From NCBI RefSeq assembly GCF_000218685.1, contig NW_006763305.1:125762-189761 (forward strand): DNA of 64,000 nt, read 5' to 3'. Within the stretch, counting starts at the first letter, position 1, and each line of letters starts with the position of its first letter. The translations under genes and the position numbers were made by a program. Under the pieces are notes generated by a model, which was not told the DNA's origin, made no database searches, and was given only the letters and a program-made list of their open reading frames with translations. Below, piece by piece: positions 1 to 11,507 of the stretch. The stretch is from Serpula lacrymans var. lacrymans S7.9 (Eukaryota > Basidiomycota > Agaricomycetes > Boletales > Serpulaceae).

Positions 1-1181
1 TATACTGGAAGCTGTGGTAACCTCGTCGTCTGGGTATAGAAGTTGAGAGTACATTGGTTGATGAGGCAAACTGAACGGAGGTTTTCCCTGTCTCTTTATA
101 TAATTCACAGCAAGTTTACAACAAGATTCAACCCGAAAATGATTCATGAGGTCACTTCATTAAGACGCCCGGCAGGTTTTGTTGAAACCCCCACCGTGAC
201 GTTAATGCACACAAATTACTCTCGGCTAAAGCCTGGGGTACCCCTATATAGCGTTCAAGTTATGCTGTACCGTTGGCTGCGTACCTCTGCCAAAAGTGAC
301 AGGATATCCACCGTCGCAATGAAGCTAGTGAAAGCAATATTGTCTCCATACTGGGCATGGCTATCCTCAGGCTGGCCTGAGTTGGAGACGATATTTATTG
401 AAGGGTGCTCCTGCCAGTGCCCAAGGTTGAATGTAGATGGCTATAAGTCCTGTAATACTGAAATCCCGGTGACGTTGAAAAACAAACTCTGGCAGTGCAA
501 AAAATGGTCAAGAAATGAAGTTGACAGAATGCTTGAGGCTCAATTCAAAATGGCACTGTCGCGGTGATTATGTAAAGAATAGGCAAACCCCGGAATCTAA
601 GTTTGTCAACTGAATAACTCAAACAAATTTATCGAATTGAATTTAGTCGTAGTAAATGTACACGATCATTGAAAGCTTGGAGGTCCTTGGACATCTTATT
701 TGAATCATCTAATTCTGCTTTGGACAAATGCCCTGATGAACACCAGAGAACTATCAAACGGAGCCAAAATTCAGAGTCGAGAGCTTGGTCAGTATCACGG
801 AGCTCAATCTGCATCCGAGAAACGATCACCGCATGAATCACAACCCGCATATTTTTTATACAGATTTAGAACGAGCGTTAGTACATCCGTACGTTAATAG
901 CTTGGCTAAAGGTTTAAAGTGCTCGGCCGATGTCAACGCATTGGCGAGAATAGACACTCACTTTACAGCAAAGGACCATCAAATGCATAATCCGCCATAA
1001 ACAAGGTCTTGCATTCACCATTGTTATAGTCAGAGGGTGTAGGTCTCAATATCATGTATATTCGGATCAATAGAACTTCAATTTAATATCCAGGACTTTG
1101 GGTGTGGCTGCCTGGCTTTTAGCAATAACAGAGTTCATAAATGGCACTATCTATGATGTGTGTACGCGCCAAATCGAACGT
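1..1181. other. Left-edge stretch with no supported gene
   Basis: The open frames here (for example 43-567 on + and 629-850 on -) have no recognisable domain, no signal peptide and no convincing splice continuation. I could not match them to any family. The right end holds the 3' flank of the acid phosphatase gene on the minus strand. A decayed gene cannot be excluded. Confidence 0.5.
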
Positions 1182-2776
1182 TCATCCCAATAAAATAGAT
1201 GCGGAAGCAGCGAGCACAACCGCGACAGCCACAGAAAACATCTTCACATCTACATTGGCACCAGCAGCACTGATATTAACGGGGGCGGGGGCGTTGGCGG
1301 TTGTGAGCGACGTGTTGGTGCCATTGGGAATAATGGTGGGCCCACCACCCGCTCCAGTACCCTCTGTGGGGGCAAGGTATGGAACATAATATTCAGGGTT
1401 TAGAGGTCCTGGAATGGTACCAGTAAGATTGAGTAGAGGCAAAGTCGTGACATTCTCGTTCTGGTATCCAGTGCCATTAGCGACGAAGGAGAAGACGTCT
1501 AGGATACGGTAAATTCGGTGCTGATGTTAGACGAGATTATTATGTTACTCACTCGAGACAGTCTTGTTGATATCTTGGCGACCAAGGTTGCCAAGGCTCC
1601 AGTTGTTCTCAACAGTACTTAACCTGTGGAACACGTCAAACATTGTTAATATTTCGAGTGTTTCGAGGTACTGACGTAGAGTAGTGGGTGTAAAATTGAG
1701 AATCGGTCGTGTTTCGGAGGGATTGTGGAATGACACCACCTAGAAGGACTGTGTAGACCTGGTTATTGATGGTGTACGTCTCATTTCTATCCAAACGGTC
1801 AGGATATCAAGTATGACATGGTGAAAAATGCTACTCACTCATCAAAAGTAAGAAGGATGAGGGTGCGGTCAGTGTTAAAGTTGGTGTCATTCAACAAGGG
1901 TAAGAGCCAGTAGCTTAACCAGTTGGCAGCATATGCAACAGTAGTATCGTGGCCATCACTGTCGTTGAAGTCAACTAACTGAACAATGATCTCAGGAGAC
2001 ACGCCTACTCTCGAAGGTTGGGGGTGATGAATGTCCATTGGGATATCGAGTTGTTACCAAGCTATACCAATTGCAGCAGTGAGAACCTTTCAACCTATTA
2101 AAGACATGAACTACTCACGTCAACAGCAAAGTCGTTGAAGTTGCGGATGCGTGCAGCACGTGTTGCATTGCCAGAGACGGTGTCGTAGATCACCAGCGGA
2201 TTATGTTTGCGAACATAGTACGTATAGCCATCCGAGTTCGTGTAGTTGAATCCTTCATATCCATCAGTTGGCATATTCTCCTGGTATGAAGACCAACTGA
2301 TCGCCTTTTGGTCAAGTAAGTCGACAACAGTGGATATATTGGTCGGAACGGCTTCGAAATTATCATCATATAAGCCCCAGAAGTCACCTCCTGCGGCGGC
2401 GAGGTAGTTGGGCTCGGAAGTGTGGGTGACACCATAGTAGCTGGTGAGAGTGATCCCTTGTTCCGAGAGCTGTTGAAAGACAGGCTGCGATGCGGCACTG
2501 GCGAAGTCTGTGTTCTCGAGCCAAATTTGAATGAATCGATCGAAGACTTTGCCAGGTACTAATGGTGTGTTCGTAATGGTAGAATTGGAAGCACCGACAT
2601 AGAATGGACTGGTGTCGGTGGGCCTATAATGAATTAGTTGAGCTGCTTGAGCATCATATGCCTTAGAAACAAGATGAAAGAGCGTACGCAGCAGCAGGAG
2701 CTGTGAAGGTAGAGGCAACAGCGGCTGAGGCGCTTTTGACGAGCGCGCCAAGGACCACAATCGTAGGTACAAACAT
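1182..2776 (-). CDS. GPI-anchored secreted acid phosphatase (phosphoesterase family)
   Basis: Predicted secreted or wall-bound phosphomonoesterase of the phosphoesterase (PF04185-like) family. The ATG at 2774-2776 opens a hydrophobic signal peptide (MFVPTIVVLGALV, then an Ala-rich stretch). Exons can be followed by frame: 2776-2688, 2623-2119, 2061-2009 and 1958 onward, then further short exons to the stop at 1182. Typical family blocks are visible: FDRFIQIWLENTDF, the SYYGVTHTSEPNYLA block, ITPN joined across an intron to DDGHDT, LILLTFDE followed by NETYT, and SLGNLGRQDINKTVS. The C-terminus is Ser/Thr/Gly/Pro-rich and ends in a hydrophobic tail (FSVAVAVVLAASASILLG) with nothing after it, as in GPI-anchored proteins. 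Expected role: scavenging phosphate from extracellular esters. It is transcribed away from the neighbouring multicopper oxidase. Family assignment is firm; substrate is not known. Confidence 0.9.
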
Positions 2777-3487
2777 GGCCTTGTAAGATCACAGGAAGTA
2801 AGCCAACTACGGGGGGTGAATCAGGGCGAGATCAATAAAATTTGAGCCATATGCAGTATTTGTACTTACTGGCCAACGAATGCGATTTCGGAATTGACGC
2901 GGCCCATATGCATGATTTGTATGCCGAGTGCATATGTTGGACGGTTAATTGGTTGACGAACATGGAACGAGCGTCGGAATAGCCTGAAGAGAAAGGGGCA
3001 CCGCCAATATGACCGCGGCCATGGCTATGCGCACGTGATCTGTCACGCGTGTGACAATTTAATAAGGCTTTTGGCGCACGTGCAGTCCAGAGAGGTCATT
3101 TGGATACCACCGCCGCATCGCTGCCTTCTCATTTGTTTTCATGGCAAACGTTCGTGCTCTTACCATCATTGCACTCTTATCCCACCCCTCGTATATGACT
3201 CATATGTCGCTGACCTTGGGAAGAAATATCTCGTTTCAAGCTTCTTGTGTGCCTTTCTGATATATGTCAAGCTCTGATGACTTGAAGAAGGTATCGGATT
3301 TCAATAACACACATGCAGATACTCGCGAACGAGTTCAAAGCACCCAAATATAAAACGAAGATTTACCCGTGCTATCTCCAGATCTTACCAAGATATTGCG
3401 AATACGCATACACAAGTGATCGCATACATAGCACACATTCTTCACATTTCATGAGAACTCCAGGGTGTCCCCGTGTTATTCCCCTTC
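2777..3487. promoter_or_regulatory. Divergent intergenic region with a TATA box
   Basis: About 0.7 kb separates the acid phosphatase (-) and the multicopper oxidase (+). A TATA-like element (TATAAAAC) lies at 3349-3356, about 130 bases before the oxidase ATG, a plausible core promoter position. No open frame here looks like a gene. Confidence 0.5.
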
Positions 3488-5617
3488 ATGTCTGAGAAAC
3501 CGTTCATTAAGTCGAATGGCTCTGAATCTGCAAGCCATGACGATGCTGAGATCAAGGCGGCGTCCGAGGGTGCCCCAATAGCTCTTGGCAGTCCATCAAA
3601 GGACAGAGGTATGCATTTCACTTTGCTCCTGGCCTACAGCATACTCACACGCATATATTCAGTTCGGACTCGGCGCAGGATCTGTATTCTCAGCATCATC
3701 GCGTTTTTCGTTGTTATCTTGGCACTTGCTCTAGGTTTGGGCTTGGGATTAGGACTTCAACATCATTCCAGTGCCAACTACGTTACAACCAATTCATCGT
3801 TCTTGTTAAACTCTTCTTTCGTGATAACGAGCACACCGACGACAAGGTACTATGAATGGGCCGTAGGGGAGGCCACCGGATCACCTGATGATTTTCAACG
3901 AACAATGCTGGTTGTAAATAGTATGTTTTTAGTTACCGTTTACTGATCGATGGTTCTCAGTATTAATGTCTCAAAGATCAATTCCCTGGTCCACTTATTG
4001 AAGTGAACAGTGGAGATGAGCTTGTAGTCAATGTTTTCAACAAAATGTCGAACGGTACTACGATCCACTGGCACGGTCAAATCCAGAATGGAACTAACTA
4101 TATGGACGGCACAAGCGGTATCACTCAATGTCCAATTCCACCTGGTATGAATTTCAGTGAGTGTGTTACCCATTTCATCTTACTGCTAATGTGCTAACCT
4201 TGTCTTGCCAGCATACAGGTTCACCATAGACCCAAATCAATACGGAACATTCTGGTGGCATGCACATGCCTCTACCCAGTACACCGATGGGATCTATGGC
4301 CCATTTATCATTCACTCTCCCAATGAACCTATAATAGATCAATATGATCGTGAAGCTGTCATCGTGCTGTCTGGTACGTACTTTTCACCAGATTTTTTTT
4401 TCGGATCTCTCGTGCCTGATGGTATCGCAATGGACAGACTGGTATCATGACATGTCATCAGGTTTACTCACCCAATATCTCAGTAACGCTGGTATCGATG
4501 GATCCAACTACGGCGGATTCAATCCCGGTGCCGAACCCGTTCCAGATAGCGGTCTCATCAACGGCCTCATGACAGGCTCATCTTTTATATTCGAGCCTAA
4601 TCTACGATACCGACTACGCCTCATCAACGCAGGCTCACTCACTGAATTTGTGTTCAGCGTTGATGACCACGTACTTGACGTCGTCGAAGCAGACGGCACC
4701 AGCCTTGATGCTGTAAGCGTACACCGCGTCCCAATCAATGTCGCACAGCGTTACTCTGTCATCCTCACCACCAACCAAACATCTGGATCGTATAACGTCC
4801 GCGGCGAGATGCAGAGCGTATGCTATAAGCTCACAAATCCAAATTTGAACACCATGGTCCTCGGCACGATGACATATGGCGCAGAGCCATCAACCAACGT
4901 GACAACCCAAGACTGGTCTGACGCGTTTCCTCAGGACTGTGTCGATTTAAACTCTACCATGATAGTTCCCGCCCTTCCTTTGGCCGCTCCAAACAGCACA
5001 CAAGACGTTTTAGTAACTATGTCTTTCCAGCAGACTGTTGACTCTGGAGGCCAACAAACACGCGCATTTATCAATAACACGAGCTGGCAACCGGACAGCT
5101 CAGATGCAACAGTATTACAGATGTCCTTAGGTGGTGCAACTACCTCCTTCGATTCAAATCAGCTCGTAGTAGTTAGTGATAATATAGGTGTCATCAATTT
5201 AGTGCTAAACAACCAAGACGACGCAAGCCATCCGTGAGTATCCTCTCACTTTCATCGCTGTAACGATCAGTCGTGACGCCATTCCTCGATTTGTGCAGAT
5301 TTCATCTTCATGGACATGTCTTTTGGATCGTCGGAGAAGGCGCAGGTCTCTACGAGCCTGGTGTCTCTATCTATACTAGCAGCACTAATCCTCCACGGCG
5401 AGACACCCTTTCTGTGCCTGGGTACAGCTGGATCGCAATTCGGTTCTCAACCGACAATCCCGGACTATGGGCGTTCCATTGCCATATTGGTTGGCACATG
5501 GCCGCAGGACTGCTCATGCAGTTTGCAAGTCTACCAAGCGAAATACAGAAGTTTAACATCCCATCCTATGTAGGAGAGCAGTGCAAGAGTCAAAGCGGGG
5601 GATCACTTGTTGGATAG
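3488..5617 (+). CDS. Membrane-anchored multicopper oxidase (laccase-like)
   Basis: Predicted multicopper oxidase of 611 residues. Exons by frame are 3488-3608, 3663-3920, 3977-4156, 4212-4373, 4438-5233 and 5299-5617, and all phases close. The start at 3488 (MSEKPF) gives a charged cytosolic head, then a basic patch (RTRRRIC) and one long hydrophobic segment (IIAFFVVILALALGLGLG). This is a type II signal anchor rather than a cleaved signal peptide. All four copper ligand motifs are present: HWHG (L1), WWHAHA (L2), HPFHLHGH (L3) and HCHIGWH (L4). The residue ten after the L4 cysteine is Leu, so the type 1 copper lacks a Met axial ligand, as in higher-potential fungal enzymes. Many N-x-S/T sites suggest glycosylation. 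The substrate (phenol, metal or ascorbate-like) cannot be read from sequence; the L2 block (FWWHAHASTQYTDG) resembles the broader fungal MCO/ferroxidase-like groups more than classic basidiomycete laccases. Confidence 0.92.
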
Positions 5618-5739
5618 GTGATCTATATTACAGTCGTACTTTCCCAAAGCATATAGATACTAGTACATTCCAGCCGTTTGTGAGTCAATCAGGCCTGTTC
5701 TTCCGCATTCATACTGGGCAGTTAGTTTCAGATGCGGTA

Positions 5740-6868
5740 CTATAATCCCAGCGCTTCTTTGACACTTATCCAGTGATGACCTTCCCAGAGCGCATTTGCG
5801 CTCGACGCCCGCTCAACATTATCCTCAGCAGCTACATTATCCCAGCCTGTGCTTACTTTACCCGCCTCGAAATTGCCCTGAAGGAACGCTTGCTTCGTGA
5901 AGTCGCCCTGGTCGTCAGGAAGCTTGTCCACATATTCAACTGATGCTTTATTCGCACTGGCATAGAGAGCTCCGATGGCATTGAGAGTTGTGCGTTCACC
6001 TTGGATGCGAAAGGATTTATCATGGAGGGCAGAGGGGGAGAGGGTGGTGAGGACATGAGCCACAAACCCTACCGATGTTGCCATTTCAATAAATGTGCGA
6101 AAGAAAAAGAAGACTATAGGCTGACCTGACACGTCTTCTAGTGAGGTAAATGACGCCGGTTTGTCACCTTTACCTGCAATGAGGAATTTGCCTATCTGAG
6201 GAACGCCAGCAAGCCATGGGACGAATTCCATCAACATTCCATTCTTGCATTATCACCATGTTAGTCTGGGCGTAATATGTATGATAATAAGAGAATGAAT
6301 GAACTCACATATACACGTGTAGATGGGAGATTGATAGACTTCAAATACTCTAGTAACAACCGGTGTGTACACGTCCATGGGCAACGACATAATATGTAGA
6401 CTCACCAGCAAAAAGTGATTTGATAATCAGATGTCCTTCCTTCCCGCCTTCGGTTACCATTCCATACTCACTAGGAACGAATAACGTTACCCCTGCTTCC
6501 TTCGCAGCATCTGCAAGAGGTCTTTGTGCTTCGAGTCCTCCGAAGGAGAAAGCAGATACAACGACTTGGACATTATGTGCTCGCAAAACTGAGGATACAG
6601 ATGCGATGTCTGTGTAGTCGACTGAAGCGACTTGAGCGCCAGAAGGGTGTGTTTGTGGGGTCGCAGATGGAGCTGGGGACGCGGCGCTTCGGGAAAGACG
6701 AGTCAGGATTAGAACAGAGGCGTTACGAGCCAAGAGTGCCTGTGGATGAGAAACGATATGTCATTTCTAAAAGTAATATCAAACAGGGGTACAAACCTTA
6801 ACGATACGCAGACCGATAGTGGGACCAGCACCTGCGACGGCGAAGGAGGTGTACCTGAAGTCAGCCAT
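5740..6868 (-). CDS. NmrA-like / isoflavone-reductase-like NAD(P)-binding protein
   Basis: Atypical short-chain dehydrogenase of the NmrA-like family. The ATG at 6866-6868 (MADFRYTSFAVAGAG) leads into a dinucleotide-binding start, AGAGPTIGLRIVKALL, spliced across an intron at 6796-6740. The following frame holds the second strand region, ASVLILTRLSR, and the family blocks VVVSAFSFGGLEAQ, LFVPSEYGM and EYLKSINLPSTRVYNGMLMEF (short introns fall inside this stretch), then SLEDVSGFVAHVLTTL and a C-terminal substrate domain. Proteins of this family either reduce small aromatic or ketone substrates or act as redox sensors that bind NADP. Residues do not decide which. It sits tail to tail with the multicopper oxidase, only about 120 bases apart. 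Confidence 0.85.
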
Positions 6869-7416
6869 GTCAAGAGGTCAAGAAGCGAGATAAGAAGCTT
6901 GACTCGAAGTCTGACGGTTTTGCTGAGAAGCACTGGCACTGGCAAACACCGGCATATAAATGAACGTGGGTGAGCAGAGTAAGCAGGTGTACCTTCTTTT
7001 GTGGATGACCTCGTGGAGACTGGGGAGAAGAAGGTAAAAGGAGCTTGGCGAGGGCGCTTATGAGGAACTTAAGCAATAACACGGCAGCTTGTGCAAGATG
7101 GGCTTTTTGGATTTCCCGATTAGCCTGAACTACTAAGAGAAGGCATGTTGAAGATGAAGGCTGGGGCTGGTGGGGGTTGATACTTATTCATATATGATGA
7201 AGGAGTGCGTCTAGAGTGCCCCATAAAGGTTGATATAAAGCTCAAGATATTGTTCGCGAGAAATTGGCGGGCAGAATCAGTTTAAATGAACAGAATTGTA
7301 GATTGATTATATATCCATGCATGGATAGCTATCATTTATGACTCTAGCAAAAAAATTCAATAAAAGCCACAGTGATCAACTGGAAAAGAGGAACAGACGA
7401 TACCACTTCATAATAG
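6869..7416. other. Intergenic region, no gene seen
   Basis: This lies between the NmrA-like gene start and the ALG1 stop. Open frames on both strands are short and without family features. It holds the 5' flank of the NmrA-like gene and the 3' flank of ALG1, plus a 16-bp perfect palindrome listed separately. Confidence 0.5.
7312..7327. repeat. 16-bp perfect palindrome
   Basis: The sequence TATCCATGCATGGATA reads the same on both strands. It lies in the 3' flank of ALG1. It could be a protein-binding site or chance; no partner copy was noticed. Confidence 0.5.
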
Positions 7417-9462
7417 CTACTTCCACTGCTCCTGCTCTCTACCAGCATCGCTCAGTACCAGGGGTTTCACCACTTTATTCCAGTTTTCCTCCCAATTATT
7501 CCACTCCCAGCCCTCTACACCACCATGCATATCCAGGCCCAGATGTTGGGGGTTTGATGCACTAATTAGGGAAGATCGTAGTTTTGTTAGAGCAGGGGAA
7601 GAAGGGAAAGAGGCCAGGAGAGCCTGAAGGAATAAGTCAATTATGGAAAGCACGAACGAAGCATAGACAAACCTACCTCCATATGATCAGTCAGTTGCTG
7701 AGCATTCTTGAATACCAAACCATTCTGGCCATCTTTGACAAGCTCGTTGAGACTAAAAATTTCCTCGATCAAGGAGGGACTATCAAAGAAGGTGGCTGTC
7801 CGTACCAGGCAAAATCCAGTGCGCAGACAGGTAAACCACAACCAAACATATCTACAACCTTCATGGGGAGATCAAGAGCGGAGGAACTCGAGTGAAGACA
7901 TATGCCAAGGTCAGCAGAACCTACGGAAAGTGAACTATCAATAAGTAAATATATTAAACGAGCCAAAGGCTTCATAAACACACCCAGTAGCAAAGGATAA
8001 TCCCCAGCCTCGAGCCATAGGCTTGTACACCTTACCCATTTCCAGTCTTTTGACAGCCTACCGACTTCAGCCATGTACTTCTCCTTGAGTGGACCCTTTC
8101 CAGTGATTACCATCCATATACGAGGCAACTTCCTTGTGGAAACAGGTGTCTGGTTATCAGTGTTCTTGTCATTGAGCGCGCGCGCACGATTTTCGTAGAG
8201 CTTCAAAGCATCGAGAAGAATACTGAAATCTTCGTCAGGAGTCCATGAAGTGCTTGATATGAGAAGAGCGGGTCGATCAGGGCGAAGGGTTGGCATAGCT
8301 ACGCGAGATGAGGTGGTCGGCGAGGTTGGGTTAAGCTGGTTCTTGGATGATCTTGTGTTCACGGTCTGCGTGAACGGTGTCGTATAAGGGGGAGATGCCT
8401 CTGGGAGGAAAGACTGAAGGAGAGGGACGGTCAAGGAAGAACCAAGTCGGAGAAAAAGCTAACATGTGCGATAGTCGAATCTATTTAGTGGTATCTCCAC
8501 TGGCAGGAAAAGATCAACTTACCTCATGAACTTCTGGAGGCGAAGTCTTGTGAAAATGGGCTGGGGGACGGTCATGCAACACTGCCTTTTTCCCTCTTTA
8601 CATATACAATGAGAATTGCAGGAAAACAAAATGGGAACTAACCTACTTTAGGTCCCACTTCTCTACGAGGTGATCGTGCATGGCTTGTGTCACGAATAAA
8701 TGCGCATAAGCACTCTTCCCAAAAAAGGCTTCAAATCTAGCCGATATGAGCATTGGGAAAGGGTATGATATGCACGGGACTGACCTCTTGGCAACCTTGA
8801 CGAAAATATGGTCCATTCCAAGTTTAAGTGCGAGTATGCTATAACCAAGGTTATGCCAGTCAATGATCACTTTGCTCCCCCGAGCGTGACCTACTATCCA
8901 CACAATCGCCAGCGTCGGAATACTAGGTGGGTTCTTAGGTAATTCAACAATTAATGCAAACACGTTAATTGTAATTAGGTAGTAACTAACCTGGACCATG
9001 ATGAACTCTGGAGGTCGTGCAATCTCAAAAGCGAGGACAGAAAATATGGTTGCTATTTGATGGATAATCTTGACTGGTGCTGCAATAATGAAGGGTATTT
9101 TCGTGACAAAAGAAGGGGGCTCTGCCAAGTAACGGAGATGAACATGAGGCGGCGAGGTCAACGATGGAATAGGTTTGGAACCTAAGAATAAAAGTTATTA
9201 TCAACACATCTATCGTAGAGTCTGAGTTACACGACATACCACGGTATCCAATAAGAAAGGTGTCAAATTGGATCTTTGCGAAACTCTCAGCGTGATACAT
9301 CATTCTAGGACTTCGACCAATATCACCCAAAACAAGGATTGCAACAGAGCGCAAAGCTGGGTATTTCTGACTTGTAGTCGTAACCCGCCATATTATCCAG
9401 GAAATGAGACATGCTGAGGATATGGAGAAACATAAGCCAAGTGCATAACTGCCAATGGTCAT
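7417..9462 (-). CDS. ALG1: ALG1 chitobiosyldiphosphodolichol beta-mannosyltransferase
   Basis: Adds the first mannose to GlcNAc2-PP-dolichol on the cytosolic face of the ER, in N-glycan precursor synthesis. The start at 9462 gives an N-terminal membrane anchor ([20 protein letters not shown]). Then come the GT33 landmarks in order: [116 protein letters not shown] and the donor-binding region [20 protein letters not shown] followed by [13 protein letters not shown] and [11 protein letters not shown]. Multiple small introns separate the blocks; the last exon ends at 7417. It shares a 97-base promoter gap with NFU1 on the plus strand. Family identity is clear; a few internal exon edges are not settled. 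Confidence 0.93.
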
Positions 9463-9559
9463 CGGGGACGGAGGAAAACGCAGGATGACTAAGCGAACGA
9501 AAGGAAATGAGCAGCTTTGTCAGATGCGGACATGGATCCCGGGTCTGCTCTTAACCACC
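9463..9559. promoter_or_regulatory. Compact bidirectional promoter between ALG1 and NFU1
   Basis: Only 97 bases separate the two divergent start codons. The NFU1 start has a strong context (CCACCATG). Both promoters and 5' leaders must share or overlap this gap or extend into the opposite gene. Confidence 0.6.
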
Positions 9560-10552
9560 ATGTCCTCAAGAATTACATCCCGTTTGCTTAGAACATCAGC
9601 AAAACCAAAGGCTGTCACGAAACAGGATCTACATATATCGTTGCGGTCATGGTCCAGAAGTCTATCGTCCAGTTCACCACGGCCCGCTATGCACCAAGGG
9701 CCTACACTTGCTACCTCCTCGGGTATTCATGCACGGCAAGAAAGTCGTAGCCATAATCTGCATCCTCAGCTAAGTAAGCATTCTGGTTTCTGACGATAAA
9801 TTATACCAGCCTTACATGGCTCTACAGGCCGATCCATGTTCATACAAACAGAAACCACTCCGAACGACGATTCTCTAAAGTTCATACCCGGAGTATCTGT
9901 AATGGGCGAAGGAACGGCTGAATTTCTTGACACTCGTTCTTCACTGTCTTCCCCTCTGGCTATTCGCTTGATGGGCGTTCAGGGTGTGAAAGCTGTCTTT
10001 TATGGGCCCGATTTTGTCACTGTGTCAAAAGACAGCGAGAATCCATGGGCCGTTCTAAAACCAGAAATATATTCTCTACTCATGGAGCATTTCTCTTCTG
10101 GTCAACCTTTATTCAGATCGCAGGAAGAGAGGGATGCAGCTGGACCACAGGACACCAAGATTCTGGACACCGACTCGGAGACAGTTGCTATGATTAAAGA
10201 ATTACTAGAAACGAGAGTACGGCCAGCAATAATGGAGGACGGGGGAGATATTGAATACCGTGGGTTGTCTGATGAGGGGTTCGTCAAAATTAAGTTGAAA
10301 GGTAGCTGTCGAGGATGTGACTCCAGTACCGTGACATTGAAATCCGGTATCGAGAGAATGTTGATGCACTACATTCCCGAGGTTCAGGGCGTAGAACAGG
10401 TGGGTTCAGTTTCTCATGGATTTTGGGTTATTGTAACCATTTGATTTTGCATTCAGGTTTTAGATGAGGAGGAGGTAGTTGCATTGGACGAATTCGCAAA
10501 GCTAGAGCAGCGCCTAGCACAGAAAGAAGAATTGAAGAAAGAGTCTAAGTGA
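9560..10552 (+). CDS. NFU1: NFU1 mitochondrial iron-sulfur cluster scaffold
   Basis: Late-acting mitochondrial Fe-S carrier that delivers [4Fe-4S] clusters to enzymes such as lipoate synthase. Exons are 9560-9773, 9828-10399 and 10457-10552, giving 293 residues. The N-terminus (SSRITSRLLRTSAKP and following) is rich in Arg and Ser with no acidic residues, as in a mitochondrial presequence. The NFU N-domain starts at FIQTETTPNDDSLKFIPG. The C-terminal NifU-like domain begins RVRPAIMEDGGDIEYRG and carries the cluster-binding C-x-x-C in KLKGSCRGCDSS. A short charged tail (about 30 residues) follows. The start at 9560 is chosen because it gives the presequence and sits in a strong context. Confidence 0.95.
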
Positions 10553-11507
10553 GCCTCTTCGGCCCTGTTTATGCAATATCACATTCCCCGTTGACCGTCT
10601 CGTTTGTGCACGTAGAATGGCAAAGTATATGTCTATTTGACGTAGTTGTATTATACCGCATACAACGAAGTTGGATCCTATTCAGCAGTTCACCGCACTT
10701 CATAAAGATGCCCAAAATTACATTTATTCGCGACATTTGTTCTCGGCAGTCTTTAATGTCTCATCCCGAGAGCTCAAGCGGCAGCCTTAAAAAGAAAATT
10801 TTCCGTAGTGACACATACTGTGAATGCCACCGCAGTGGGATCGCCTTGCGGCAGTAGCAATTCAAATTCGATTGGATGAACTTACGGTGCATAAATTCAT
10901 GCGGTCACCACTGCAAGTTGTCAAAACATACAAGGAAACTTGCTGCTGTATTCTGTCGTGTCGTCAAACCTTCCATGTTGTGGGCTTGATTTGAGATGCA
11001 TATATGGGCGCCGCTTCCCAATCTCTTCGGCTAATATACTAACACTTGATCAAGTAGGATGATGTTCGGTCGTGTAAAAAGAGAGGGAGAAAAAATACAT
11101 GCTTTTATAGGACATTACAAAGGAGGTAGTTCGGGATGGCCACACAGCACAGCAAGGATGCGGTATGCAGATTCAAACTAATTACATTGGCCCCCTCTTG
11201 TTAACGGATATGTCGAACATTTATCAGATAATGCATAGCATTGTACTGGAACCGCTTGTCATGCATGACGACTGTCACCAATGCATACAGCTTACTGCTG
11301 TATCTTGCTTAGTGAACATTGTACGGGTCACTAAAGCGGAAGGTTGCTGTCTGTCGGTCTGAAGCTTTATCCCCAAGTGATGTGGGTATCCGCAAGTCCG
11401 AAGGGGCTGTCTCGTCCCCAAACTTGAAATGCCAAAAGTTTTTTTTTTCTCGAAGTCGTTATAAAAGGCGAATGAGTATCTATATGCCTGTATTGCTGAC
11501 GAAAGCC
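10553..11507. other. Intergenic region before the DUF6533 gene
   Basis: No gene recognised in about 0.95 kb. Near its right end a TATA box (TATAAAAG) occurs at 11460-11467, 41 bases before the start of the downstream membrane-protein gene, and is its likely core promoter. Confidence 0.5.

Noticed and set aside
43..567. 174-codon open frame at the left edge as a gene
   Set aside because: No domain, signal or splice evidence, and it overlaps other equally plain frames. It may be a chance open frame.
1959..2008. Apparent frameshift or 34-nt micro-intron in the acid phosphatase near the HDT motif
   Set aside because: A normal 50-nt intron (2008-1959 on the minus strand, donor GTAGGC, acceptor GACAG) joins ITPNLR to DDGHDT, the expected conserved block. 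No anomaly is needed.
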